Assembly (NCBI GenBank): GCA_947624785.1
Contig: CANQLV010000013.1
Coordinates: 1 to 64,000 of the forward strand
Length of the DNA stretch: 64,000 nucleotides
DNA from: Akkermansia muciniphila
GTDB lineage: Bacteria; Verrucomicrobiota; Verrucomicrobiia; Verrucomicrobiales; Akkermansiaceae
Reading direction: 5' to 3'
Shown: positions 1 to 8,278 of the stretch, piece by piece
Position numbering within the stretch: the stretch's first letter is position 1
Layout of the letters: every line of letters begins with the position of its first letter
Position numbers and translations under genes: made by a program
Notes under the pieces: generated by a model
Seen by the model: only the letters and a program-made list of their open reading frames with translations
The model's database searches: none
What the model was told of the DNA's origin: nothing

Positions 1-77
1 TACTCTCTACTCTCTACTCTCTACTCTCTACTCTCTACTCTCTACTCTCTACTCTCTACTCTCTACTCTCTACTCTC
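1..77. repeat. TACTCTC heptanucleotide tandem repeat, 11 perfect copies
   Basis: Eleven uninterrupted copies of TACTCTC fill the first 77 bases and run off the left edge, so the full length is unknown. One strand is pure pyrimidine except for one A per unit. The array ends directly against the A-run of the terminator of the neighbouring minus-strand gene. It lies outside any recognisable reading frame in this window. A 7-base unit changes frame with each copy gained or lost, so it could act as a contingency locus if a gene lies to the left; that is inference. Confidence 0.95.
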
Positions 78-113
78 AAAAAAAGAACCCCGTCCCCTCA
101 CCGGGAACGGAGT
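78..113 (-). terminator. Intrinsic terminator of the first PEP-CTERM gene
   Basis: On the minus strand an 11-bp stem (arms 103-113 and 87-97, including G-T pairs) with a 5-base loop is followed by TTC and a run of seven T. It starts about 30 bases after the stop codon of the gene at 144-920. Confidence 0.85.
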
Positions 114-143
114 CCTGTAAACGTGTCAAACGGAAGAAACCTC

Positions 144-920
144 TTAATGCTGACGGCGGCGGCGCAGGAGCAGAGCGCCCAATCCCAGCAGGCCAAGAGA
201 GGCCGTGGCGGGTTCGGGAACGGTCGTCCAGGCCACATAGGCGTCCTGCACTTCCCCGGCAGTCATCGCCCCGTTATAAATAGCCAGGCGGGAAACATCC
301 TCATTGGTGGTGCTGTTGCCGGAGCTTCCGGCCCAGCCGCCCAGCGCCAGTTTGGTCAGCTCCTGCTGGGCGATCGTGGAATCACTGGCCTTTCCGGAAG
401 CAACGAGACTGCCGTTCTCATACATCTGGAACACCACGTTGGCGCCGTCCCAGGCCGCCGTAATGGTGATGATGGAAGACGTGGTGGAGGAAGTGACGCC
501 CAGGGAGGCGGTATTCCCCGTGGTGCCCCCGTTATTGCTGCTGCCGTTGAACAGGAACAGGCCGTGGGCGCTCCCATCGGTGCCGGCGGCGAACAAATGT
601 TCGTTCTGGGAGGAAGCCAGCCCCAGCAGGTTCTTATTGGCGGTGGCGCCCTTCACTTCCAGGGAAATGGTAAGGCCATTGTAAAGGCTCAGTCCTGCGG
701 AAGACAAATCCACGGAGGGGCGGTTCGCCAGAGTGCCGTTGGCCGTCACGTTCAAAACGCCGCCGGCATTCACGGAACTGGAGCCGAAATTGAAAGCCAG
801 GTCTCCCGTGGTGGCTGCGCCGTCCGGCGTAAAGCCATCCCATTCAGACACAAGCGTAGCGCCCTGGGCCATCAGGGATGAGGCCACCACACAAGAAATC
901 AAATATAAGGTTTTCTTCAT
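144..920 (-). CDS. PEP-CTERM-like anchored surface protein with LamG-like ectodomain
   Basis: A 258-residue exported protein. Residues 1-20 are a signal peptide (MKKTLYLISCVVASSLMAQG). The middle 200 residues are rich in G, S, T and N with alternating beta-strand patterns resembling a LamG/concanavalin-like jelly roll. The last 25 residues carry the sorting segment: VPEPATAS, a hydrophobic stretch and RRRRQH, as in PEP-CTERM proteins processed by an exosortase. No catalytic motif is visible. The other PEP-CTERM protein here (43259-44068) has nearly the same C-terminus but a different ectodomain. Upstream is a palindrome-containing promoter-like element (973-995). The ATG is the only start that precedes the signal peptide. 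Confidence 0.9.
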   Translation of the reverse strand: MKKTLYLISCVVASSLMAQGATLVSEWDGFTPDGAATTGDLAFNFGSSSVNAGGVLNVTANGTLANRPSVDLSSAGLSLYNGLTISLEVKGATANKNLLGLASSQNEHLFAAGTDGSAHGLFLFNGSSNNGGTTGNTASLGVTSSTTSSIITITAAWDGANVVFQMYENGSLVASGKASDSTIAQQELTKLALGGWAGSSGNSTTNEDVSRLAIYNGAMTAGEVQDAYVAWTTVPEPATASLGLLGLGALLLRRRRQH

Positions 921-972
921 TTAACTGCGTTGGGTTGAAAAAAGGAACGCGAAGCTGCATTCCCCTTCCCGG

Positions 973-995
973 ACTATGGCGAATTTCAAATCCGT
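973..995 (-). promoter_or_regulatory. Promoter-like element with palindromic spacer upstream of the PEP-CTERM gene
   Basis: On the minus strand a 17-base imperfect palindrome, ACGGATTTGAAATTCGC (979-995), abuts CATAGT (973-978), 52 bases before the start codon. The same palindrome-then-CATA arrangement precedes the other PEP-CTERM gene. The -35 position here (CGGGAG) is poor, so activity may need an activator. Confidence 0.5.
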
Positions 996-1145
996 CTCCC
1001 GACTTTAAAGCTTCTGCTTTTTCATAACTTGCTTACCTGCATTCAGGAAAAAGCAAAACAAAAAAAGACCAGAGAATATATATAGTATTAAAAGGCAATT
1101 ACTTGAGATGGACTAAAGTCTGATTTGCAATATTTGCCATTGTTC

Positions 1146-1162
1146 ACGGATTTGAAATCCGT
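1146..1162. promoter_or_regulatory. Perfect 17-base palindrome ACGGATTTGAAATCCGT
   Basis: A perfect inverted repeat (8-bp arms, 1-base centre) in the 594-base gap between the PEP-CTERM gene and the porin gene. It is the best copy of a motif recurring at 979-995, near 16868-16884, 44096-44112 and 44593-44609. TTGTTC abuts it on the plus strand, so it could also be a promoter spacer. I see no gene in the rest of 996-1514, which includes an AT-rich stretch at 1076-1095. Confidence 0.6.
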
Positions 1163-1514
1163 ACAGGAACCGCGGTTGGAATCAGCCTTTTACCTTCAAC
1201 GTACTCCTTCCTTCTCCCATGTTCCCGTTTTTCTATGGGAGCGCCTCTCCGGCTGACTGCCAATCAAGGGAATCCGGAACGGAACAGGGGGCACCCCTTT
1301 CCTCCTTCCACCCCTACCCTCCACACTTTTTGGAATGCGACGGCACGGACGCCAGCAAACGGAGAACCGCGCCTGACTGCTCATGCCCGGTTCAATGAGG
1401 CGGATGAAAGGGCGGTCTTCCCTTTTTGCGGAAAGGCGGGAAAAAACAGGTATTCGTGTCAGCATTTCAGTTGAGTTATGACACTTCCGTCTGCTGTCTT
1501 GTCTGATTGTCTAT

Positions 1515-2999
1515 ATGAAACATGTCATGCTTCCCTCCTTGTGCGCCGTCGCCGTCGTGGTCTCCTGCGATCCCGTCCTGGCCCAGCAGCCCGCACCCGT
1601 GGTAACGCCTATGCCTCCCTACCTGAACACGGAACGCGGCCTGCGCGTGAAAGCCCTGGAAGGCAGGGAAATAAGCCCCAGCCTGCTGAAAGGCATGCGT
1701 CCGGAAGAACAAATCACCAAGAGGACGCCCGGCGTTCCCACCAGGCCCAGCGTTCTTCTCCAGCATGAGGCCAGGCCCTCCGCTCCCGGCATTGAATGGT
1801 TTGCGGCCAAGCCGCTCAAGATGATGCCGTATCTGGACAGTTCCTACGTTTTCGGCAACACCTGCGCGGAACCGAACGCCTGGATCCGTGAAGACATGAT
1901 TTCCACCGGGGCTCAGAAGCTCAAGACCGCCCTGTCCAGATACGGCATCACCTATTCCGCCCAGTTCGGCTTCAACTACACGGGACTGACGGGCGGCGGC
2001 CTGAACGGAAAGACGGATTTCCCCTCCTATAACGGCTCCCTGCTGACTAATATCACCATTTTCCGCAACAACTCCACGGGGAGCGGCCTGTACCTGGCCT
2101 CCGAGTTCGACTTCGGCAACGGCTTCGATTTCAATGAAGGAAGCAAGGGCCCCGCCACTACGCTGGGTTCCCTCCAGAACCCCACCAGCTCCTTCCAGGG
2201 GCCGGACCCCCACCTCAGCAACCTGAGCCTGGCATGGGTGGGAGCGGGCGGCAAGCTCCTGCTGATGGCGGGCCAGCTGGACACCACCAACTACATGGAC
2301 CACAACGCCTATGCCAACTCCCACAATAATAACCTGACCAACAGCGTGTTCGGCAACAACCCCATGCTGCCCCTGACGGACAACTCCCTGGGCTTCCATT
2401 TCGCGTGGCAGCCCACCACCTCCTTTTACGTGATGGGAGCCACCGCCGCCAACAACATGACCCAGAACCACAACCCGTTCAGGAACCTGAACTCGGACAA
2501 CTGGACGAACGTGCTTGAATTCGGCTACGTGGCGGAGGACTTCTGCGGCATGGGCTCCGGCGTGTACCGCCTGCAACCCTTCTTCACCACCAGCAACAGT
2601 GAAAACGGCGGCGGCGTGGCCGTGAACTTCCAGCAGCAGCTTGGGCGCAGCAGCCATCTGGGCTGGTTTTTCCGCGGGGGCTGGGCCAGTGATGACGCCG
2701 CCACGCTGACCGGCGTGCGCTGCGCGGCCACCACGGGGCTGGTGCTCCTCTCCCCCTTCCGCGGAAAAGGCGCCTCCAATGACGGCTACCTGGGCCTGGG
2801 ATTCCTCTGGCAGCAGGGCGCCAAAAAGAACGGTCCGTACGTGAACAAGAATGAATACGGCATTGAACTGACGTACGTGGCCCAGGTGACGCCCACCATG
2901 ACGCTCCAGCCCGATATTCAGCTCGTCAAGAACCCCGTCAACGGCCGCAGGGGCCAGACGGCCGTGGTTTTCCAGATCCAGAACGTCTGGTCCTGGTAG
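1515..2999 (+). CDS. OprB-type carbohydrate-selective porin
   Basis: A 494-residue outer-membrane protein. A signal peptide ends near residue 23 (VLAQ). A low-complexity N-terminal segment of about 80 residues is followed by a long series of amphipathic strands with aromatic girdles and NN/GG turns. The chain ends in VWSW, an aromatic C-terminus typical of outer-membrane barrels. The pattern (TYSAQFGFNYTG, later SNLSLAWVGAGGKLLLMAGQ) matches OprB-like porins, which carry sugars across the outer membrane; the substrate cannot be told. It lies 85 bases before the hydrogenase operon, but no functional link is evident. A second ATG at 1527 (MLPSL) is a possible start. Confidence 0.8.
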   Translation: MKHVMLPSLCAVAVVVSCDPVLAQQPAPVVTPMPPYLNTERGLRVKALEGREISPSLLKGMRPEEQITKRTPGVPTRPSVLLQHEARPSAPGIEWFAAKPLKMMPYLDSSYVFGNTCAEPNAWIREDMISTGAQKLKTALSRYGITYSAQFGFNYTGLTGGGLNGKTDFPSYNGSLLTNITIFRNNSTGSGLYLASEFDFGNGFDFNEGSKGPATTLGSLQNPTSSFQGPDPHLSNLSLAWVGAGGKLLLMAGQLDTTNYMDHNAYANSHNNNLTNSVFGNNPMLPLTDNSLGFHFAWQPTTSFYVMGATAANNMTQNHNPFRNLNSDNWTNVLEFGYVAEDFCGMGSGVYRLQPFFTTSNSENGGGVAVNFQQQLGRSSHLGWFFRGGWASDDAATLTGVRCAATTGLVLLSPFRGKGASNDGYLGLGFLWQQGAKKNGPYVNKNEYGIELTYVAQVTPTMTLQPDIQLVKNPVNGRRGQTAVVFQIQNVWSW

Positions 3000-3084
3000 G
3001 GGCGTCCCCTGAAAATTGGAAAATATTGATCGCATTTCCCGGAAATCCTGTCTAAATGGAAACGTTTTTATTTGGACCACGCAC

Positions 3085-4305
3085 ATGAAGCGCACGCAGC
3101 AACCTTCCATGCAGGAGGCGGAGCAAGCCTCCCTGAATCATGAAATCTTAACCACATGGCGCCCCGGGGAAACCCTGGGGGAACACATGGAGCGCCGCGG
3201 CGTCAGCCGGCGCGAATTCAACAAATGGTGCCTGAAAATGATCGCCCTGATGGGCGTCGCCACCGTAACCGGAGGCGTTTCCAACGCCCAGGAAATAGCG
3301 GACAAGATGGCGGCCCTGAAACGCCCGGTGGTCATCTGGCTCCAGCTCCAGGAATGCACCGGGTGCCTGGAAAGCACCATCCGCAGCTATAATGAGGAAA
3401 TCGGGGACATGGTGCTTTCCGCCGTCTCCATGCCTTATGTGGAACTGCTGATGGCCCCCTCCGGGGAAGCCGCCAACCAGGCCCTGGAAGACGCGATCAA
3501 GGAACCCCACATCCTCGTCATCAACGGGTCCGTTCCGCTTAACGACGGCGGGGTGTACTGCACCGTGGCCGGGGATACGGTGGAGCATATGCTGCGCCAC
3601 TGCGCGGAAAACGCCTCCTACATCCTGGCCGTGGGCTCCTGCGCCTACTTCGGCTCCATCCAGGCCGCCCGGCCCAACCCCACCGGAGCCGTGGGCATAC
3701 GGGACATCCTGACGGACCGCACGGTCATCAACGTGCCGGGCTGCCCGCCCATCGGGGACGTGATCACCGCCGTCATCATGTACATCCTGACCTTTGACCG
3801 CGCTCCGGAATGCGACCTGGAGACGCGTCCGCTGATGGCGTACGGCACCCGCATCCATAACAACTGCCCGCGCCGCGCCCACTTTGACGCCGGACAGTTC
3901 GTCAACGTGTTTGACGACGAGAACGCGCGGGAATGCTTCTGCCTGTACAAGGTGGGCTGCAAGGGGCCGGACACGTTCTCCCCCTGCCCCATCGTCAAGT
4001 GGAACGGCGGCGTCAGCTTCCCCATCCAGTCCGGCCACCCGTGCATCGGCTGCACGGAGCTGTACTTCTTTGACCGCATGACCCCCTTCTACAAGACGCT
4101 GCCGAATGTGAACGGCTTCGGCGTGGAAGCCTCCGCCAACGTGATCGGGGCCGTGGGCGTGGCCGGCGCAGGCGCGGCGATCGCCGCCCATGCCGTGGGT
4201 TCCGCCATCCATTACAAGAAGCAGCACATGAAGGAGGAGGCGAACGTCTCCCTGCCCGCCTTCGGGGACGCTCCCGGCTCGCCCGACAAGGAAACTGAAG
4301 AATAA
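3085..4305 (+). CDS. hyaA: [NiFe] hydrogenase small subunit (membrane-bound, group 1 type)
   Basis: Carries electrons from the active site through three Fe-S clusters. From the ATG at 3085 it has 406 residues. A Tat motif SRREFNK lies at 41-47. The proximal-cluster motif CTGC is at 91-94 and later GSCAYFG and PGCPP supply further ligands. The distal cluster is bound by HNNC and ECFCLYKVGC, and the medial by CPIVKWNGG and PCIGC. A C-terminal hydrophobic helix (about 352-376) anchors the protein on the periplasmic side. An upstream TTG at 3016 would add 23 residues unlike the family, so the ATG is preferred. First gene of an operon with the large subunit (25 bases apart), cytochrome b, protease and hypA. 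Confidence 0.95.
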   Translation: MKRTQQPSMQEAEQASLNHEILTTWRPGETLGEHMERRGVSRREFNKWCLKMIALMGVATVTGGVSNAQEIADKMAALKRPVVIWLQLQECTGCLESTIRSYNEEIGDMVLSAVSMPYVELLMAPSGEAANQALEDAIKEPHILVINGSVPLNDGGVYCTVAGDTVEHMLRHCAENASYILAVGSCAYFGSIQAARPNPTGAVGIRDILTDRTVINVPGCPPIGDVITAVIMYILTFDRAPECDLETRPLMAYGTRIHNNCPRRAHFDAGQFVNVFDDENARECFCLYKVGCKGPDTFSPCPIVKWNGGVSFPIQSGHPCIGCTELYFFDRMTPFYKTLPNVNGFGVEASANVIGAVGVAGAGAAIAAHAVGSAIHYKKQHMKEEANVSLPAFGDAPGSPDKETEE

Positions 4306-4330
4306 AGGAAGCTTTCACCACCAGATTACC

Positions 4331-6088
4331 ATGAGCAATTACACATCAGCGGACGTTCCGGAATCCAGCCGGGTGGTCATTGACCCGGTGACGCGCATTG
4401 AAGGCCACCTGCGGGTGGAAATGGAGGCCGGTGACGGCGTCATCAAGAACGCCTGGACGTCCACCACGCAGTACCGCGGCATTGAAGTGATCGCCTGCAA
4501 GCGGGATCCCCGTGACGTATGGGCCTTTGTGGAACGCATCTGCGGCGTCTGCACGGGCACGCACGCCATCGCCGCCCTGGCCGCGGTGGAGGACGCCCTG
4601 CAATACCCGGTGCCCGTCCAGGCCCGCCTCATGCGGGACCTGGTCAGCGGCGCCCTGGGCATCCAGGACCACGTCATCCACTTCTACCAGCTCCAGGCCA
4701 TGGACTGGGTGGACGTGATGTCCGCCCTGAAGGCGGACCCCAAGGAAACCGCCGCCATCGCCAAATCCCTTTCAGACTGGCCCCTGTCCTCCGCCACGTA
4801 CTTTGCCGGGGTGCAGAAAAAGCTGAAGGACTCCATCGCCCACGGCCAGTACTCCATTTTCACGAACGGGTACTGGGGCCACCCGGCCTACAAGCTGCCG
4901 CCGGAGGTAAACCTGCTGGGCGTGGCGCACTACCTCCAGGCTCTGGTCTGGCAGCGGGACATGATCAAGATCCACACCATCCTGGGCGGCAAAAACCCGC
5001 ACCCGAACTTCCTGGTGGGCGGCATGGCCTGCGCCATCAACATGAACAATGACCAGGCCATCAACCAGTTTGCCCTGAGCTACCTGAAACAGCTGGTGCA
5101 GACCTGCCACGACTTCATCCACAAGGTGTATTACCCGGACATTGTGGCTATCGCCGGATTTTACAAGGATTACGCCCACATCGGCGCGTCCAACCCCAAC
5201 TTCTTCTGCACCGGGGACCCGTCTGAAATCAACACCGGCGCTCCCGCCGGCAAGGGGATGATCAAGCCCGGCGTGCTGCTGAACGGGGACTATAAAAACG
5301 TGCTCCCCTTTGACCAGGACAAGATCAAGGAATTCGTCACCAGCGCCTGGTACAAGTACACGGAAGGACGGGACGCGGGCCTGGCCCCGTACGACGGGGA
5401 GACGAACGCGGACTACAACGGCCCCAGGCCGCCCTACAAGTGGCTCTCCGACCATCCGCAGTATACCTGGGTGAAAGCCCCGCGCTACGACGGCCACGCG
5501 ATGGCCGTGGGCCCGAACGCCCGCATGATGATCGGCTACGCCCAGGGCGTGCCCGCCATCGTGGAGCGGGTGGACGCCGCCTGCGACAAGCTGGGCCTGC
5601 CGCGCGACAACGCCTTCCTGAACTCCACGCTGGGCCGCGTGTACGGCCGCTCCCTGGACGCCCTGATCAACGTGGACATGATGGTGAACCAGCTCCAGGA
5701 GATGACGGACCGCATCAAGAACGGGGAAACCGCCACCTTCAACCCTGAAAAATGGGAGCCGGAAACCTGGCCCTCCTCCTGCAAGGGCGTGGGCTGGGTG
5801 GAGGCCCCCCGCGGCAGCCTGAGCCACTGGGTACGGATTGAAAACGGCCAGACGGTGAACTACCAGGCCGTGGTGCCCAGCACCTGGAACAGCTCCGGCC
5901 GCGACGCGGAGGGGCAGATGGGGCCGTATGAATATTCCCTGGCCCATACCGGAAAGCATCCGCTGGTGGACCCCACCCGCCCGGTGGAACCCCTGCGCAC
6001 CGTTCACAGCTATGACCCGTGCCAATCCTGCGCCGTCCATTTGTTTGACGAGGAAGGGGAGGCCATTCTGACCAGACAGGACCCGTGA
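4331..6088 (+). CDS. hyaB: [NiFe] hydrogenase large catalytic subunit
   Basis: Holds the Ni-Fe(CN)2CO centre that oxidises or makes H2. 585 residues, usual for group 1. The L0 motif RIEGH is near residue 22. L1 RICGVCTGTH gives C71 and C74. The C-terminal L2 motif DPCQSCAVH gives C564 and C567 and ends at H570, leaving a 15-residue tail expected to be removed by the HyaD-type protease encoded two genes downstream. The Tat-bearing small subunit would carry it across the membrane. Its stop codon overlaps the start of the cytochrome b gene (ATG at 6085, TGA at 6086-6088), indicating translational coupling. Confidence 0.97.
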   Translation: MSNYTSADVPESSRVVIDPVTRIEGHLRVEMEAGDGVIKNAWTSTTQYRGIEVIACKRDPRDVWAFVERICGVCTGTHAIAALAAVEDALQYPVPVQARLMRDLVSGALGIQDHVIHFYQLQAMDWVDVMSALKADPKETAAIAKSLSDWPLSSATYFAGVQKKLKDSIAHGQYSIFTNGYWGHPAYKLPPEVNLLGVAHYLQALVWQRDMIKIHTILGGKNPHPNFLVGGMACAINMNNDQAINQFALSYLKQLVQTCHDFIHKVYYPDIVAIAGFYKDYAHIGASNPNFFCTGDPSEINTGAPAGKGMIKPGVLLNGDYKNVLPFDQDKIKEFVTSAWYKYTEGRDAGLAPYDGETNADYNGPRPPYKWLSDHPQYTWVKAPRYDGHAMAVGPNARMMIGYAQGVPAIVERVDAACDKLGLPRDNAFLNSTLGRVYGRSLDALINVDMMVNQLQEMTDRIKNGETATFNPEKWEPETWPSSCKGVGWVEAPRGSLSHWVRIENGQTVNYQAVVPSTWNSSGRDAEGQMGPYEYSLAHTGKHPLVDPTRPVEPLRTVHSYDPCQSCAVHLFDEEGEAILTRQDP

Positions 6089-7257
6089 AAACGACGCTTA
6101 TCGACAAAGACCTCACCCTGGCGGTGGAGGACGCCATTCCGGCCAGCCCGGTTTACACACCGGAGGAAATCCTGGCCCTGGCCGTCTGTGCCTCTCCCAA
6201 CGGGAGCCGTGACCCGGGGGACCTGGCGCTGCTCCACGCCGCGCGGGAACGGGGCGTGGCCCTTCCGTACGCCCAGCAGGAGAACTCCTGGGAGGCCCCC
6301 TCCCGGGAAAGGCCGTACAGCACGGTCCTGCTGAAAGCCGCGGACAAGACGGACGCGGCCCCTTTCATGGTGGCCCGCGGCAGCCTGAAGGCCCTGGAAA
6401 AGCTCTGTGAAGTCAGCCACCTGGAAAAAGAGCGCATGAACAAGGCCTTTGAGGAATACTCCCCCTCCGGCTTTGAACCCGTGGCCGTGGCCGTCCACCG
6501 TCCCGGCGCGCCGTGGCGCCTGCTGGGCGTGGTGCCCATGCACGCCATGAGGGACGTACGCCGCCTTTCCATGGCCAAGGCCAACTTCCGCTACTTCCAT
6601 GTCTGGGACTGGCCGCTGCGCGTGCTGCACTGGACCTGGGTCTTCTGCATCATCGGGCTGGCCTCCACCGGCATCTGCATTGCGGAAGGGTGGTTCCTGA
6701 AAATGGGGGACCTGCACGGGGCCTTCCAGTTCGGCACGCTCCGCTTCGTGCACTACGCGCTGGGGTGGACGCTGGTGGTGGTGATGATGCTGCGCTTCTC
6801 CTGCTTCTTCATGGCCTCCAACAAGTACCAGAGTTTCCGGGCCCTCTTCCCCGTCTCCAGGCAGCAGTGGAAGGACCTCTTCACCACGGCGGTGGACTAC
6901 GTGTTCGCCCGCAGCTATGACGGCCCCCGCTACATCGGCCACAATCCTTTACAGCAGTGGACGTACACGGGCGTTTACGTCCTGTTCACCACCATGGTGG
7001 TGACCGGGCTGGCCCTGTACGCGCTGTATGAGCCGCGCCACTGGTTCTACCACTGGTTCATGCCCCTGAACGACCTGATAGGGGTTCCGTACGTGCGCCT
7101 GGTGCACCTGATCGGCATGTGGTGCTTCATCATCTTCGCCATGATTCACGTGTACCTTTCCATCCTCTCCGGGAACGTGGACCGGGACGGCACCATCTCC
7201 TCCATGTTCAGCGGAGGGCGCTGGCTGCGCAAGGGCGTCAAATTCCGGGATGAATAA
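6085..7257 (+). CDS. hyaC: Hydrogenase cytochrome b subunit with an N-terminal P-type-ATPase N-domain-like extension
   Basis: Residues 163-390 are a HyaC/b561-type four-helix di-heme cytochrome b: HVWDWPLRVLHWTW, FVHYALGW, and LVHLIGMW with a later IHVYLS supply haem-ligand histidines. It would pass electrons between hydrogenase and the quinone pool. Residues about 18-160 are an extra domain absent from ordinary HyaC (about 230 residues). Its pattern EEILALAVCAS, RPYSTVLL, ARGSLKALEKLC, FEPVAVAVHRPGAPWRLLG, VVPMHAMRDVR follows the order of the nucleotide-binding domain of proton-type P-type ATPases, but the ATP-site KGAP is RGSL. No P-domain or transport helices accompany it, so it is probably regulatory or structural. 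The domain assignment is by eye. Confidence 0.88.
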   Translation: MKTTLIDKDLTLAVEDAIPASPVYTPEEILALAVCASPNGSRDPGDLALLHAARERGVALPYAQQENSWEAPSRERPYSTVLLKAADKTDAAPFMVARGSLKALEKLCEVSHLEKERMNKAFEEYSPSGFEPVAVAVHRPGAPWRLLGVVPMHAMRDVRRLSMAKANFRYFHVWDWPLRVLHWTWVFCIIGLASTGICIAEGWFLKMGDLHGAFQFGTLRFVHYALGWTLVVVMMLRFSCFFMASNKYQSFRALFPVSRQQWKDLFTTAVDYVFARSYDGPRYIGHNPLQQWTYTGVYVLFTTMVVTGLALYALYEPRHWFYHWFMPLNDLIGVPYVRLVHLIGMWCFIIFAMIHVYLSILSGNVDRDGTISSMFSGGRWLRKGVKFRDE

Positions 7258-7269
7258 CCCGCTCCCGCC

Positions 7270-7815
7270 ATGGAACTGGAAAAATACACGGAAGAACTGC
7301 GCGGGTGCCCCGTGAAGGGAAACGCCTATCCCGTGCTCGTGCTGGGCGTGGGCAACCCGCTCATGGGGGATGACGGCATAGGCGTGGAACTGGCCCACCG
7401 CCTCCAGGAACGGGACTACGGCCCGCTGGTCCACGTGGAGGAGGGGGGAACGCTGGGCATGACTCTGCTGCCCCTGCTGGAAGACGCGGATACGGTCATC
7501 CTGCTGGACGCCGTCAGGACGGGGGCCCTGCCGGGAACCGTCGTAACACGGGAAAAGGAGGAGCTTCCGCGCCACTTCTCCCACGTCATTTCCCCGCATG
7601 AAATAGGCATGAAGGAAGTGCTGGGCGCGGCCCAGCTGTGCGGCACCCTGCCGCACATCATCACGCTGGTGGGGGTGGAGGCGCGGCATACGGAATTCTG
7701 CCGCCCCATGTCCGCGGAGGTACGGGAGGCCGTGCCGCAGGCGCTGGACCTGGTGGAAACCCTCATCGCCCGCGCCCTGGAGGAACACCGGGCCCGGAAA
7801 GACGCGCATGCATGA
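7270..7815 (+). CDS. hyaD: Hydrogenase maturation protease, HyaD/HybD type
   Basis: Cleaves the C-terminal tail of the large subunit after nickel insertion. 181 residues. GVGNPLMGDDGIGVELAHRL near the N-terminus includes the nickel-sensing acidic residues, LLDAVRTG carries the second Asp, and SPHEIGMKE carries the His ligand. It follows the cytochrome b gene by 12 bases and overlaps hypA by 8 bases. Its substrate is almost certainly the product of 4331-6088, which keeps the cleavable tail. Confidence 0.93.
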   Translation: MELEKYTEELRGCPVKGNAYPVLVLGVGNPLMGDDGIGVELAHRLQERDYGPLVHVEEGGTLGMTLLPLLEDADTVILLDAVRTGALPGTVVTREKEELPRHFSHVISPHEIGMKEVLGAAQLCGTLPHIITLVGVEARHTEFCRPMSAEVREAVPQALDLVETLIARALEEHRARKDAHA

Positions 7816-8149
7816 AGTAGGCATCATGGAGGGCGCGCTGGACATGGCCCGGCGGCTCATGGAAAAAAACGGGGGAACCCGGCTGATGCGCGTGCACATG
7901 ACCATCGGCAGCCTGAGCGGCGTGGTGCCGGAGGCCCTGCAATCCGCCTTCCTGGCCCTGAAAGACGCGTATGCCGCGCAGGACGCCGCCCTGGACGTCA
8001 CATGGGTGGAAGCCCTGTGCCGCTGCGATGCTTGCAGCGCGGACTTTTCCTTCACGGAGCACGGCTACATCTGCCCCGGCTGCGGAGACCCCGCCCTGGC
8101 CATCCTCCGCGGGCGGGAACTGGAACTGACCCGGGTGGAATGGGAGTGA
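7808..8149 (+). CDS. hypA: Hydrogenase nickel-insertion protein HypA
   Basis: A 113-residue nickel metallochaperone. The N-terminal MHE supplies the nickel-binding His, and two CxxC pairs (CRCDAC and CPGC) form the structural zinc site; length is as usual. It overlaps the end of the protease gene. The partners HypB, C, D, E and F are not in the window and must be elsewhere for the hydrogenase to mature. Confidence 0.95.
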   Translation: MHEVGIMEGALDMARRLMEKNGGTRLMRVHMTIGSLSGVVPEALQSAFLALKDAYAAQDAALDVTWVEALCRCDACSADFSFTEHGYICPGCGDPALAILRGRELELTRVEWE

Positions 8150-8161
8150 ACCGCGCTTTTC

Positions 8162-8215
8162 CCGTCCGGAAGAAAATAAGGTAATTTTACCCGAACATTT
8201 TACCCGCCCGGACGG
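8162..8215. promoter_or_regulatory. Inverted repeat with internal direct repeats after the hydrogenase operon
   Basis: CCGTCCGG (8162-8169) and CCGGACGG (8208-8215) are perfect inverted arms 38 bases apart. Between them TTTTACCC occurs twice (8185-8192 and 8198-8205). No T-run follows, so it is not a standard terminator. It could be a processing hairpin or a regulator site for the gene at 8279. Confidence 0.4.
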
Positions 8216-8278
8216 TCTAATACCATTGGCGCGCATCCACCGCGCCTCAAACGTCAAACCAACTATGTAACCATCGTC

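Noticed and set aside
3016..3084. TTG start extending the hydrogenase small subunit by 23 residues
   Set aside because: The extra residues are unlike the family and push the Tat motif still further from the N-terminus; the ATG at 3085 is more natural.
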